24,923 nucleotides of DNA from DASQBT01 sp035635075 (GTDB taxonomy: Bacteria; Pseudomonadota; Gammaproteobacteria; Burkholderiales; Thiobacillaceae): contig DASQBT010000193.1 in assembly GCA_035635075.1 (NCBI GenBank), positions 1 through 24,923 on the forward strand, read 5' to 3'. This document shows positions 1 through 7,476 of this stretch, piece by piece. Position 1 is the first letter of the stretch. Each line of letters opens with the position of its first letter. Below the pieces are notes generated by a model, which made no database searches, was not told where the DNA came from, and worked only from the letters and a program-made list of their open reading frames with translations. Position numbers and translations under genes: made by a program.

Positions 1-183
1 TCAGGCTTGCCAGTTTCCACTCCATTCGAAGTTCCGGGCGGGAACGGCTAGCGAAGCAAGCTGTCCGTTCAGCATGTGCGTTGACATTGCAAGCGTGCAT
101 CCCCCACCGACAGCCCCAAAGACCACTGAGCACTTTTACATGTGCCGCCGCGTCGACCCCTGTAATGACGCACCGCCAATGCC

Positions 184-215
184 TATAATCAGGCCCCACG
201 GACCTGCGCGGAGAA
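184..215 (+). promoter_or_regulatory. Likely sigma-70 -10 box and RBS for the NnrU-type gene
   Basis: A perfect TATAAT lies at 184-189, and GGAGAA at 210-215 sits 7 bases before the ATG at 223. I see no good -35 hexamer 16-18 bases upstream, so the promoter is probable but not certain. The region 1-183 holds no gene I can support. Confidence 0.5.
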
Positions 216-222
216 TTCGATC

Positions 223-798
223 ATGACTCTATTGATATTCGGCCTGCTGATCTTCCTCGGCACGCATTCGGTGCGCATCTTCGCGGACGACTGGCGCGCT
301 GCCCGCGTCCAGGCCATGGGACTGAATGCCTGGAAAGGCGTCTATTCCCTGATTTCGCTGCTTGGCTTTGTGCTGATTGTGGTGGGGTTCGGCGAAAGTC
401 GCGGCATGCCCGAACTATGGACGCCGCCGTTCTGGACCCGGCATATCACGGCGCTGTTGGTCCTGCCCGCCTTCGTGCTGCTGGTGGCGGCCTATGTGCC
501 GGGCACGCACATCAAGGCCGCGGTGGGCCATCCCATGGTGGCGGGGGTGAAACTTTGGGCTTTCGCCCATCTGCTTTCCGACGGCCGGCCGGCCGCTGTG
601 CTGCTGTTCGGTGCCTTCCTCGCGTGGGCGATCGTGGATTACGTGTCGGCACGGCGCCGCGACAGGGTGGCCGGCACGCGCTATCCGGCCGGGTCGTGGT
701 GGCGCGACGTGGTGGCGGTGGCGGTGGGCATCGTTGCATATGCATGGTTCGCGATGTGGGGCCATGCTTGGCTGATCGGGGTGGCGCCGTTCGGCTAG
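223..798 (+). CDS. NnrU family integral membrane protein
   Basis: This 191-residue protein matches the NnrU family. It has an N-terminal membrane segment with the pattern GTHSVRI, then WKGVYSL, a PPFWTRH stretch near residue 70, and a KLWAFAHLL motif near residue 110 followed by LLFGAFLAWA. I count about five hydrophobic segments and no signal peptide beyond the first helix. NnrU was named from a nitrite/NO-reduction cluster in Rhodobacter. Many NnrU homologs, including this one, are not next to nir or nor genes, so a denitrification role cannot be read from context. A distant relation to isoprenoid-related membrane enzymes has been suggested for the fold but is not testable here. The start is supported by GGAGAA 7 bases upstream. 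It stands alone, with the next gene 108 bases away. Confidence 0.88.
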   Translation: MTLLIFGLLIFLGTHSVRIFADDWRAARVQAMGLNAWKGVYSLISLLGFVLIVVGFGESRGMPELWTPPFWTRHITALLVLPAFVLLVAAYVPGTHIKAAVGHPMVAGVKLWAFAHLLSDGRPAAVLLFGAFLAWAIVDYVSARRRDRVAGTRYPAGSWWRDVVAVAVGIVAYAWFAMWGHAWLIGVAPFG

Positions 799-906
799 GC
801 GGGACGCACCGCCTGCACGCAATGATGCACGTCACACTGCTTGCGCAGGCTTGAATTGTGATATGAAATGCGGCTTCACCGACTCAACTGCCGAAAGGAG
901 CAATGC

Positions 907-1197
907 ATGACCACGCGCAAAGAATATGTAGAACAGCTCAAAAACAGTCTGGACAAGTGGAATGCCGACTTCGCCAAGTGGGAAGAAAAGGCCCGCATGG
1001 CCAAGAAGGACCTTACGATCGATTATGAGATGAAGCTGGAAGAGCTGCGCAAACATCGCGAGCAAGCCACGGCCAGACTCAAGGAACTCCAGGCCAGCGG
1101 CGGAGAAGCATGGAAGGAGCTGAAGGCCGGCACGGATACCGCCTGGGCCGCAATGCGCGAGGCGTTCGAGAAGGCCAAGTCGCATTTCCAGCAATAA
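907..1197 (+). CDS. Short coiled-coil stress-type protein
   Basis: This 96-residue protein is almost wholly helical and charged. Lys, Glu and Ala are spread in heptad-like order from residue 5 to 95, and there are no cysteines, signal peptide or membrane segment. It resembles the small coiled-coil proteins of the sll1863 stress-response type and, loosely, phasin-like proteins. I cannot separate these by eye. The start at 907 is chosen because GAAAGGAG ends at 900, giving good Shine-Dalgarno spacing. An in-frame ATG at 868 has no such site and would add residues unlike the rest. A strong hairpin terminator follows at 1255, so it is probably a single-gene transcript. Function is unknown; a cytoplasmic oligomeric or structural role is the cautious reading. 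Confidence 0.75.
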   Translation: MTTRKEYVEQLKNSLDKWNADFAKWEEKARMAKKDLTIDYEMKLEELRKHREQATARLKELQASGGEAWKELKAGTDTAWAAMREAFEKAKSHFQQ

Positions 1198-1254
1198 GAC
1201 CAGATTCAAGCTTTGGCATCACAGGGCTGGGCAATGCTGGCGCGGCGAAACATT

Positions 1255-1283
1255 GGGCCGGGTTGAACCGGCCCTTTGCTATT
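1255..1283 (+). terminator. Rho-independent terminator after the coiled-coil gene
   Basis: GGGCCGG at 1255-1261 pairs perfectly with CCGGCCC at 1268-1274 across a six-base loop, followed by TTTGCTATT. The stem is GC-rich and the T tract is short, as expected for a weak-to-moderate intrinsic terminator. It lies 58 bases after the stop codon at 1197. Confidence 0.7.
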
Positions 1284-1522
1284 CATCAGTGTGCAGACGT
1301 CCATTCTCCACTTTCCAGCCCTCACATGCGCCTCCGCGCTCCCGCCTGGGGTGCAGCTGAAAGCGATTTTGACTGGGCGGCGGATACGCGGGCGTTGGCC
1401 TGCGGTTTGGATGATAAGATCGTCCCGCCATCGAGCCGGATTCACCCGAGCCATGCTCTGCCGCACTCGACCGGGGACTTGTCTCAGGCCGATGGAGTCA
1501 CGGCCCACACTGCAACACCCCA
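1284..1522. other. Intergenic stretch without a recognised gene
   Basis: Together with 1198-1254 and the terminator, this makes a 325-base gap. Open frames on both strands here have poor start sites and arginine/proline-rich translations typical of GC-rich noncoding DNA. No convincing promoter pair or RNA structure was seen, though the promoter of the exonuclease must lie here or upstream. Confidence 0.5.
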
Positions 1523-2041
1523 ATGACCCGCTTCGCCGCCATCGACTTCGAAACCGCCAACCATAGCCAGGACAGTGCGTGTTCGGTGGGCGTGGTCATC
1601 GTCGAGCGCGGCCGCATCGTGGCGCGCCTGCATGAGCGGATCCGCCCGCCCTCGCGCCAGTTTGCCTTTACCCACATCCATGGCCTGGCTTGGAATGACG
1701 TAAGGCATGCGCCAGGCTTTGATGCGGTGTGGACCGGGATCGCGCGCGAGCTGACGAGGGTTGAGTTTCTGGCGGCGCACAACGCGCCATTCGACCGCGC
1801 CGTGCTGGGCGCCTGCTGTGCCACTCACGGGCTTGCGGCGCCGCGGCTGCCATTTGTGTGCACCGTGCGGCTGGCCCGGGCTCAGTGGGAGATTTATCCG
1901 ACCAAGCTGCCGGATGTGTGCCGCCATCTCGGCATAGACCTGCGACATCACCAGGCCGATTCGGACGCGGAAGCCTGCGCGCGCATCGTCATTGCCGCCC
2001 AGGACGCCGGGTGGCGCTACACATCGAAGCCTTCAGGCTAG
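1523..2041 (+). CDS. DEDDh-type 3'-5' exonuclease (DnaQ/PolC-like)
   Basis: This 172-residue protein is a stand-alone DnaQ-fold exonuclease. ExoI carries D8 and E10 in the pattern AIDFETAN. ExoII is seen in FLAAHNAPFDRAVL, which supplies an aspartate near residue 90. ExoIII is the HHQADSDAEACARI block near residue 140, with the DEDDh histidine and final aspartate. The length fits the small PolC-epsilon-like exonucleases that act alone on single-stranded DNA ends or RNA. It is much shorter than the DnaQ proofreading subunit with its polymerase-binding tail. No Shine-Dalgarno sequence precedes the ATG; the upstream bases are CACTGCAACACCCCA. The start is still preferred because the catalytic motif begins only seven residues later. 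It is not in an obvious operon. Confidence 0.88.
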   Translation: MTRFAAIDFETANHSQDSACSVGVVIVERGRIVARLHERIRPPSRQFAFTHIHGLAWNDVRHAPGFDAVWTGIARELTRVEFLAAHNAPFDRAVLGACCATHGLAAPRLPFVCTVRLARAQWEIYPTKLPDVCRHLGIDLRHHQADSDAEACARIVIAAQDAGWRYTSKPSG

Positions 2042-2128
2042 CCGGCAAACAGCGCAAACAGGCTATTATCAAGATTCTTGTCCGGCCATCCGTAATGATG
2101 GTGTTTAGGCGAACTGAATGGAGAATTC

Positions 2129-2383
2129 ATGAAGACTTGGATATTCACCCTGCCCTTGCTGTGTGCTGTCAATCTCGCACTGGCCGCTGAGGTCAAGACG
2201 GCACCGCCTGACCAGGCTGCGTCGGTCTCTGCTCCGGTCAAGATTGGGGGCCACAGGATGCACAAGCGCACGGTCAGAAAGTTTCGCGCGGTCAAGCTGC
2301 CGCGCGGCGACCTGCGCTATTGCCTTGAGCGGAAGGGCAACAAGGCAATCATTCGTTGTTCCGAAACACGGCGGAAGCGGTAA
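2129..2383 (+). CDS. Small secreted basic protein of unknown function
   Basis: This 84-residue protein has a clear signal peptide: MKTWIF, a hydrophobic core, then ALAAEV with likely cleavage after residue 19 or 20. The mature part starts with an Ala/Pro-rich linker and ends in a strongly basic stretch (KRTVRKFRAVKLPRGDLRYC and ETRRKR). It has two mature cysteines, in LRYCLERK and IIRCSE, which could form a disulfide in the periplasm. GGAG at 2119-2122 lies just before the ATG. I do not recognise a family. It looks like a periplasmic small protein of the type often found in betaproteobacteria, with a possible role in binding polyanions suggested only by charge. Confidence 0.7.
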   Translation: MKTWIFTLPLLCAVNLALAAEVKTAPPDQAASVSAPVKIGGHRMHKRTVRKFRAVKLPRGDLRYCLERKGNKAIIRCSETRRKR

Positions 2384-2653
2384 TCGGTCGCTATCGCCTG
2401 CTGTTTGGTCTCTTTGTCGGGGCAAGCGGATCCGGCGTGAATTATTTGCACTCAAAAGCAATGTCAGGACGCGAAGACCTCATCGTGCGATAACAGAGCC
2501 GGATTACGCCCGCCGAATGGTTTCGGCATTTCCTTGCCGGCTTACCGGAAGCGACTATCCGTGAATACATCCGCTCTGGTCCCAAGCCCGGGCCTGCTGA
2601 AGATTCAGCTATCATCCGCTTACCGTTTCGATATGTTTTCTGGAGGACCCGCC

Positions 2654-3160
2654 ATGGCCATTTCGATGTATCAAACTTCGATTCCGGTGTTCACCCGCAT
2701 GTTGAACAACCTCATCGCCATTATGGAAAAAGCGGCGGCGCACTGCGAGGCGAAGAAGATCGACCCGGCGGTATTGATCAATTACCGGTTGTATCCGGAC
2801 ATGTTCGCCTTTGCCAAGCAGATTCAGATCGCGGCGGATGCGGCCAAGAACGGCGCGGCCTATTTGGCCGGGGCAGAGGCGCCGAAGTTCGACAATACCG
2901 AGCAGAGCTTTCCCGACCTGATCGAACGCGTGAAGCAGACCATAGCGTTCTTGAATAACTTCAAGTCAGAGCAGATCGACGGCACGGAGGAAAAGGAGAT
3001 CATCATTCCACGCGGCGATACCACGCTGACCTACCGCGGTCAGGCGTATCTGCTCAACCGCGTGCTGCCCAATTTGTTCTTCCACATCACCACGGCCTAT
3101 GACATCCTGCGCCACAACGGCGTGGAGCTGGGCAAGCGGGACTACCTGGGCAAGCAGTAA
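2654..3160 (+). CDS. DUF1993 family protein
   Basis: The 168-residue product matches DUF1993, a DinB-like four-helix family. It opens with MYQTSIPVFTRMLNNL, has ALYPDMF-like LYPDMFAFAKQIQIAAD near residue 50, then a PDLIERVKQTIAFL helix, and ends with LPNLFFHITTAYDILRHNGVELGKRDYLG, the typical C-terminal motif. The frame stays open upstream to 2534. ATG 2654 is chosen because TGGAGGA at 2641-2647 is well placed and because the family starts there. Biochemical function is unknown for the family; the DinB-like fold suggests a metal- or thiol-related small enzyme. No operon partner: the next gene is on the opposite strand. Confidence 0.88.
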   Translation: MAISMYQTSIPVFTRMLNNLIAIMEKAAAHCEAKKIDPAVLINYRLYPDMFAFAKQIQIAADAAKNGAAYLAGAEAPKFDNTEQSFPDLIERVKQTIAFLNNFKSEQIDGTEEKEIIIPRGDTTLTYRGQAYLLNRVLPNLFFHITTAYDILRHNGVELGKRDYLGKQ

Positions 3161-3208
3161 TCCCCATTCATTTGCGGCATGGCGTTAGCGAGGGCGTGCC
3201 AGGATGCG

Positions 3209-3727
3209 CTAGAGGCAAACCGGCTCGATCCTGATGGGCAGGACGTTGGATTCATTTACCTCGCCGATCCAGGTGAACATGAAGTTTTCGAAGGCCATGA
3301 ATGGCGGGAAGCCGTTGGTCAACTTTTCGATCTGGGCGCAGGGCGTCGCGATCGTCACGGTCGGCCTTTGATTTTTCAGCAGATAGATCACCACTGGCAG
3401 GGGCGCAAGGGAGATCTTCTCTCCGGGGAAAGGTTGGGCCACGGCCGGCGCTGATGCCGCTGGTCCTGGCATTGTGGGCTCCGGCACTGCTGGTTCCGAT
3501 ACTGTGGGCTCGGGCGCTGCCGGTGACGCTGTTGGCTCGGCTGCCGTCGGCCCTGACGCTGTTGGCTCCTGCGCCCCCGGCCCTGACACTGTTGGCTCGG
3601 GTCCAGTCGGCCCTGGCACCGCCGCCGGCTCCGGGAACGTCTGCGCGTCTTCGGCATAGGCTGATCCGAAGAGGCCCGAAAGGCCGATCAAAACGGCACA
3701 GGCAAGCCAATTTTGCTTTTTATCCAT
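3209..3727 (-). CDS. Secreted protein with EPT decapeptide repeats
   Basis: This 172-residue protein has a signal peptide ending in SAYA at residue 25. A Pro/Thr/Ala-rich linker follows (about residues 30-100), then a compact C-terminal part of about 70 residues. The linker contains five copies of a unit centred on EPT, at residues 44, 54, 64, 73 and 83. The period is ten residues, with one nine-residue unit. The C-terminal part begins near GEKISLAPLPVVIYLL and contains only two cysteines, C130 and C171, which could pair in the periplasm. The linker probably acts as a flexible spacer holding the C-terminal domain away from the envelope. I do not recognise that domain. The gene is read towards DUF1993, and an inverted repeat sits just upstream of its start. 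Confidence 0.72.
   Translation of the reverse strand: MDKKQNWLACAVLIGLSGLFGSAYAEDAQTFPEPAAVPGPTGPEPTVSGPGAQEPTASGPTAAEPTASPAAPEPTVSEPAVPEPTMPGPAASAPAVAQPFPGEKISLAPLPVVIYLLKNQRPTVTIATPCAQIEKLTNGFPPFMAFENFMFTWIGEVNESNVLPIRIEPVCL
3461..3607 (-). repeat. Tandem 30-base repeat encoding EPT units
   Basis: Five consecutive units of 30, 30, 27, 30 and 30 bases lie inside the secreted-protein gene. On the plus strand the core GTTGGCTC recurs at 3531, 3561 and 3591, exactly 30 bases apart, with diverged copies on the low-coordinate side. The fit of DNA repeat to decapeptide repeat suggests growth by slippage or unequal crossover. Confidence 0.75.
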
Positions 3728-3753
3728 GGTCGACTCCAGGTATGAGCGTTATT

Positions 3754-3771
3754 CCGCCCTATTTAGGGCGG
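3754..3771. promoter_or_regulatory. Perfect inverted repeat between divergent genes
   Basis: CCGCCCTA, a TT loop and TAGGGCGG form an 8-bp perfect palindrome. It lies 27 bases upstream of the secreted repeat-protein start. On the minus strand a TATAAA (3784-3779) lies just upstream, so the palindrome would overlap the transcription start and could be an operator. On the plus strand it is followed by TGCTTTCTTT, so it could instead stop antisense transcription. Confidence 0.45.
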
Positions 3772-3847
3772 TGCTTTCTTTATAGCGGACTCCAAGGCCC
3801 AAGGCTTGGTAATTCTGACCTTGCGCCCTGTGGCCCCGGCAAACGGG

Positions 3848-3881
3848 TATAATCGGGGGCCCTTAACCCGACCCGCAAGGA
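3848..3881 (+). promoter_or_regulatory. Likely -10 box and RBS for the NrfJ-like gene
   Basis: A perfect TATAAT lies at 3848-3853, and AAGGA at 3877-3881 is 8 bases before the ATG at 3890. The best -35-like hexamer, TTGCGC at 3821, gives a 21-base spacer, which is too long, so the -35 is uncertain. Confidence 0.5.
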
Positions 3882-3889
3882 ATCCGTTC

Positions 3890-4240
3890 ATGAAAACGCT
3901 CTCCATTCTTACTGGCTTGGCCCTCTCCACCGCCGTTTTTGCCGTCGAACCTATGGCCCCGGTCAATCCCCACGCAGGCATGAGCATGCATGGGCCGATG
4001 CTGACGCAGACCGGCACGGTGCTGAGCACGATCAATGTGCCGAGCTACACCTATGTGGAGTTGTCGCAGGGCAAGAAGACGATGTGGCTGGCCGCTGCGA
4101 CCGTGGCGGTGAAGAAAGGCGACGTGGTGCGCTTCGATAACGGCATGGTGATGAACAACTTTTACAGCAAGACGCTCAAGCGCAGCTTTCCGAGCATTGT
4201 CTTCGCCAGCGCCTTGGTGGTCGACAACGGCAAGAAATAA
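3890..4240 (+). CDS. NrfJ-like secreted protein
   Basis: The 116-residue product has a signal peptide (MKTLSILTGLALSTAVFAVE, cleavage near residue 18). A Met/His-rich segment follows, with HAGMSMHGPM near residues 27-36. The folded part resembles the NrfJ/nitrite-reductase-associated small family: GTVLSTINVPSYTYVELS, then TMWLAAATVAVKKGDVVRF, then GMVMNNFYSKTLKRSFPSIVFAS. The frame is open upstream to 3806, but the signal peptide and RBS fix the start at 3890. The Met/His run could bind copper or heme-pathway metal in the periplasm; that is inference from composition. No nrf or cytochrome gene is nearby, so its partner is not shown by context. Confidence 0.72.
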   Translation: MKTLSILTGLALSTAVFAVEPMAPVNPHAGMSMHGPMLTQTGTVLSTINVPSYTYVELSQGKKTMWLAAATVAVKKGDVVRFDNGMVMNNFYSKTLKRSFPSIVFASALVVDNGKK

Positions 4241-4325
4241 GAAAGAACGCTGCGGTCTTCTGGCTGGAATTGCCGTGGCGCAGCGGCCCAGCAACGAGCT
4301 ACTGGCGGGTAGCGCTTTGCGATGA

Positions 4326-4583
4326 TCAAAGGCTCCAGGGTTTGGTCAGGTTCCAGCCGATGCCATGGCAGTAGATGCAGGGGGCGGCAGCTATCTTGCC
4401 GGTGCCGTCACAACTGATGCACATTTTCCAGCCGGCATCGCGGGTGGCATTGGCAAAGCTGCCGCTGCAGCGGTGGCCGTGCGAACTGCGCCCGCAGGGC
4501 TGGTTGATGGCTTCCATGCGATAGGTGATTGCGCCGCAGGTCTTGCAGACCCCGAGCGGACGCATCTTCTTGGCGTCGCTCAC
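4326..4583 (-). CDS. Small zinc-binding protein with two CXXCXGXG motifs
   Basis: This 85-residue protein has an N-terminal CKTC pair near residue 13, two isolated cysteines (CGRSS and RCSG), and a C-terminal pair of CXXCXGXG-type motifs: CISCDGTG and CIYCHGIG, 15 residues apart. That pair is the half-site pattern of the DnaJ central zinc domain. There is no J domain, signal peptide or membrane segment. It should bind one zinc through the C-terminal half and perhaps another through the N-terminal cysteines. The start is GTG at 4583, overlapping the stop of an 11-codon leader. An ATG at 4565 is an alternative. The neighbour upstream on the same strand is infA, 98 bases away. Function is unknown; RNA or protein binding is possible. 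Confidence 0.68.
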   Translation of the reverse strand: MSDAKKMRPLGVCKTCGAITYRMEAINQPCGRSSHGHRCSGSFANATRDAGWKMCISCDGTGKIAAAPCIYCHGIGWNLTKPWSL

Positions 4584-4615
4584 GTTGGTTGCCCGGCTGC
4601 GGAAGTCTGGCGCAT
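4580..4615 (-). CDS. Possible 11-residue leader peptide coupled to the zinc protein
   Basis: ATG at 4615 is preceded by AGGAG (4625-4621) with five-base spacing, better than any Shine-Dalgarno sequence for the next gene. The frame reads MRQTSAAGQPT and stops in TGA, whose last two bases lie inside the GTG start of the zinc-protein gene. This layout would give translational coupling. It is short enough to be chance, so the call is tentative. Confidence 0.4.
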   Translation of the reverse strand: MRQTSAAGQPT

Positions 4616-4681
4616 GCGCTCTCCTGGCCTAGATGGTGTTAACGCTCATTTTGCGTCAGCGACGGGGGCGTGGGGCACGCC

Positions 4682-4942
4682 CTAGTACTTTCTTTGCATC
4701 GCGGGCCGCGGCTGGGGATTTACATCCTTGTGGCGAAAGTTGATGCGCCCCTTGGTGAGATCGTAGGGTGACATTTCGATGGTGACCTTGTCTCCCGCCA
4801 GGATGCGGATGCGGTGCTTCCTCATCTTGCCGGAGGCGTAAGCCGTGATCTCAATGCCGTTGAGCAGGGTCACGCGAAAGCGCGTTTGCGGCAGCACTTC
4901 GCTGACCACCCCTTCCATTTCTACCAGTTCTTCCTTTGCCAT
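4682..4942 (-). CDS. infA: Translation initiation factor IF-1
   Basis: The 86-residue product is an S1/OB-fold IF-1. It has MAKEELVEMEGVVSEVLPQ at the start, the strongly conserved GKMRKHRIRILAGDKVTIEM core (residues 38-57) and SPYDLTKGRINFRHK (58-72). It binds the 30S A site during initiation. It is longer than the 72-residue Escherichia coli IF-1 because of a basic tail, NPQPRPAMQRKY. Stand-alone, slightly longer IF-1 copies outside the ribosomal-protein operon are typical of betaproteobacteria, which often carry two infA genes. The start is fixed by homology and by AGGA 5 bases upstream. The frame is open far upstream (to 5188), but that translation is unlike IF-1. The zinc mini-protein lies downstream on the same strand. 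Confidence 0.97.
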   Translation of the reverse strand: MAKEELVEMEGVVSEVLPQTRFRVTLLNGIEITAYASGKMRKHRIRILAGDKVTIEMSPYDLTKGRINFRHKDVNPQPRPAMQRKY

Positions 4943-5269
4943 GTCCTGATTCCTCATGCTTGCCCACGGCGCCACGCTGCCGCGCCGGGTGGTTGATTGC
5001 GAAAAATCGCAGTGGGGCCTGCGGTGGCCGCGCCCGGGTGCGGCCTGAATGCCCGTGAGGAAAGCCGACAGGTTGCCCGAGAAGGGCGCGAGGGACTGAC
5101 CAAAAGACCAATTCTTCGCTAAGTATGAGGCCCATGGCCGATCTTGGCAAGGAAAGCGCTCAGCGGCCGCTGGGGAGTAAGGCAGCAAGAAGGCCCGCGC
5201 CAGGCTGAACGGATTGCCGGGTTGGGGCTTGCCGCGAGCTCATGGTTTCAAGTGCCGCGGGCCGTTGGT
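4943..5269. other. Long leader/intergenic region between infA and the divergent membrane protein
   Basis: No gene is supported in this stretch. On the minus strand it is the upstream region of infA and includes a small hairpin, TGCGA-TTTT-TCGCA, about 60 bases before the start codon. Its length would suit a structured 5' leader, but no known riboswitch pattern was recognised. Confidence 0.45.
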
Positions 5270-5275
5270 TACAAT
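5270..5275 (+). promoter_or_regulatory. Candidate -10 box for the polyproline membrane protein
   Basis: TACAAT at 5270-5275 lies 46 bases before the ATG at 5321. A weak -35 (TTTCAA at 5247-5252) is 17 bases upstream. The fit is moderate and unproven. Confidence 0.4.
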
Positions 5276-5320
5276 CAGTCGATCGAGCCTCAGTACTTTG
5301 CACTCTGATCAAGGCCCCGC

Positions 5321-5767
5321 ATGAACAATTCTGACGACGAGATCCCTCCCCCGCCGCCGCCCCTGCCGCCGCTGCACCTGCCCGAAATCAGGCCGCCGAA
5401 GACGGCATGGTGGATGAACTGGAAGATCATGGTGCCGGTATGGCTGGCGATAGGCGGCATGGTGTGGCTTGGCTTGCGCTTCAATATCGACCACCGGGTG
5501 ATTGCCGGCGTGGTTGTTGTCATCGGCGTCTTGTCCAACGCGTTTGCCTGGCTGGTGGGCATCGTCGCGCTGGTGCCTATCATCGGCCCGCTGATCGTGA
5601 AGGTGCTGTCGATCGGCTTCATCTGGCTGCTCAATGCAATCGGTTACCTGGTCGCGCTGGTCGCCATCCGGCGGGGTTACTCCAAGGACGTGCTGACCTA
5701 TCGCGGGCTGACGGTCGCACTGATCATCGGCATCGTGATCGGCTACATCATCGGCCGTCTGGTTTGA
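5321..5767 (+). CDS. Polyproline-headed small membrane protein, unknown function
   Basis: This 148-residue protein starts with an acidic and proline-rich cytoplasmic head: NNSDDE, then PPPPPP and LPPLHLPEIRPP (residues 9-26). Four hydrophobic segments follow, at about 35-52, 60-85, 88-116 and 128-147. Glycine and valine are frequent in the helices, and a single RRGYSKD loop separates helices 3 and 4. I recognise no family or catalytic motif. The six consecutive prolines near the N terminus would be expected to need elongation factor P for smooth translation. It lies 117 bases upstream of the Na+/H+ antiporter on the same strand, so the two could share a transcript, but the spacing leaves room for a separate promoter. 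Confidence 0.75.
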   Translation: MNNSDDEIPPPPPPLPPLHLPEIRPPKTAWWMNWKIMVPVWLAIGGMVWLGLRFNIDHRVIAGVVVVIGVLSNAFAWLVGIVALVPIIGPLIVKVLSIGFIWLLNAIGYLVALVAIRRGYSKDVLTYRGLTVALIIGIVIGYIIGRLV

Positions 5768-5884
5768 GCGGCGTGCCTTGCACCTGGACCGTGCGCAGGA
5801 CTTGGCCACGCCTTGGACGTTTCCGCTCCTGACGCGTGCCGGCTCGCCAAGTGGAGGGGAATTCATTCGTCGTACACTTCGCCC

Positions 5885-7152
<1,268 letters not shown>

Positions 7153-7156
<4 letters not shown>

Positions 7157-7365
7157 ACAGAGCCAGTTTGAATTTCGCCGCATTCAGATGTCTTCTTGCA
7201 GGTGCTCTTGCCCTTGCGCTCCTTTCCGGCTGCGCCGATTTCTGCCGCGACATTTACAACGGCGTTCGTGCCCGCAACGAGGCCCTGCGTCATCCCGCCG
7301 GAGACGACCGACCGGTCATGCCGGATTACGATAGCTATCAACGCGAGCGAAAAAAGCTGAAGTAA
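7153..7365 (+). CDS. Small lipoprotein coupled to the antiporter
   Basis: The 70-residue product has a lipoprotein signal: a basic start, a hydrophobic run LLAGALALALLSG, then cysteine at about residue 27 in the lipobox LLSGC. The mature part is about 44 residues, hydrophilic and basic at the end (YQRERKKLK). The start is GTG at 7153, which shares GTGA with the antiporter stop. In-frame codons upstream would lie inside the antiporter and are not needed. It looks like one of the small conserved betaproteobacterial lipoproteins with no assigned role. The tight overlap suggests it is made in proportion to the antiporter, and it may be an accessory subunit; that is inference only. Confidence 0.72.
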
Positions 7366-7446
7366 GTGCAGGTGCGGGAATCATCTGACTTGGCCGGAAA
7401 CTCCTGTCAGCCCCTGCCCACCCCTGCCGGGCCGCCTACAATGAGT

Positions 7447-7467
7447 AATCCCTGCACAATCGGGATT
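7447..7467 (+). other. Hairpin in the leader of the DsbA-like gene
   Basis: AATCCC at 7447-7452 pairs with GGGATT at 7462-7467 across a nine-base loop. It ends nine bases before ATG 7477, and there is no Shine-Dalgarno sequence. A TACAAT at 7437-7442 could be the -10, which would place the hairpin at the very 5' end of the mRNA. Confidence 0.4.
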
Positions 7468-7476
7468 GCCTCAAGC

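Noticed and set aside
1..75. Minus-strand ORF of 24 codons ending at the window edge
   Set aside because: It is short, has no RBS, and its translation is unlike any peptide I know; it is probably chance.
3301..3852. Plus-strand open frame of 183 codons across the EPT repeat gene
   Set aside because: Its repeats only mirror the 30-base repeat; the opposite strand has a signal peptide and a clear start.
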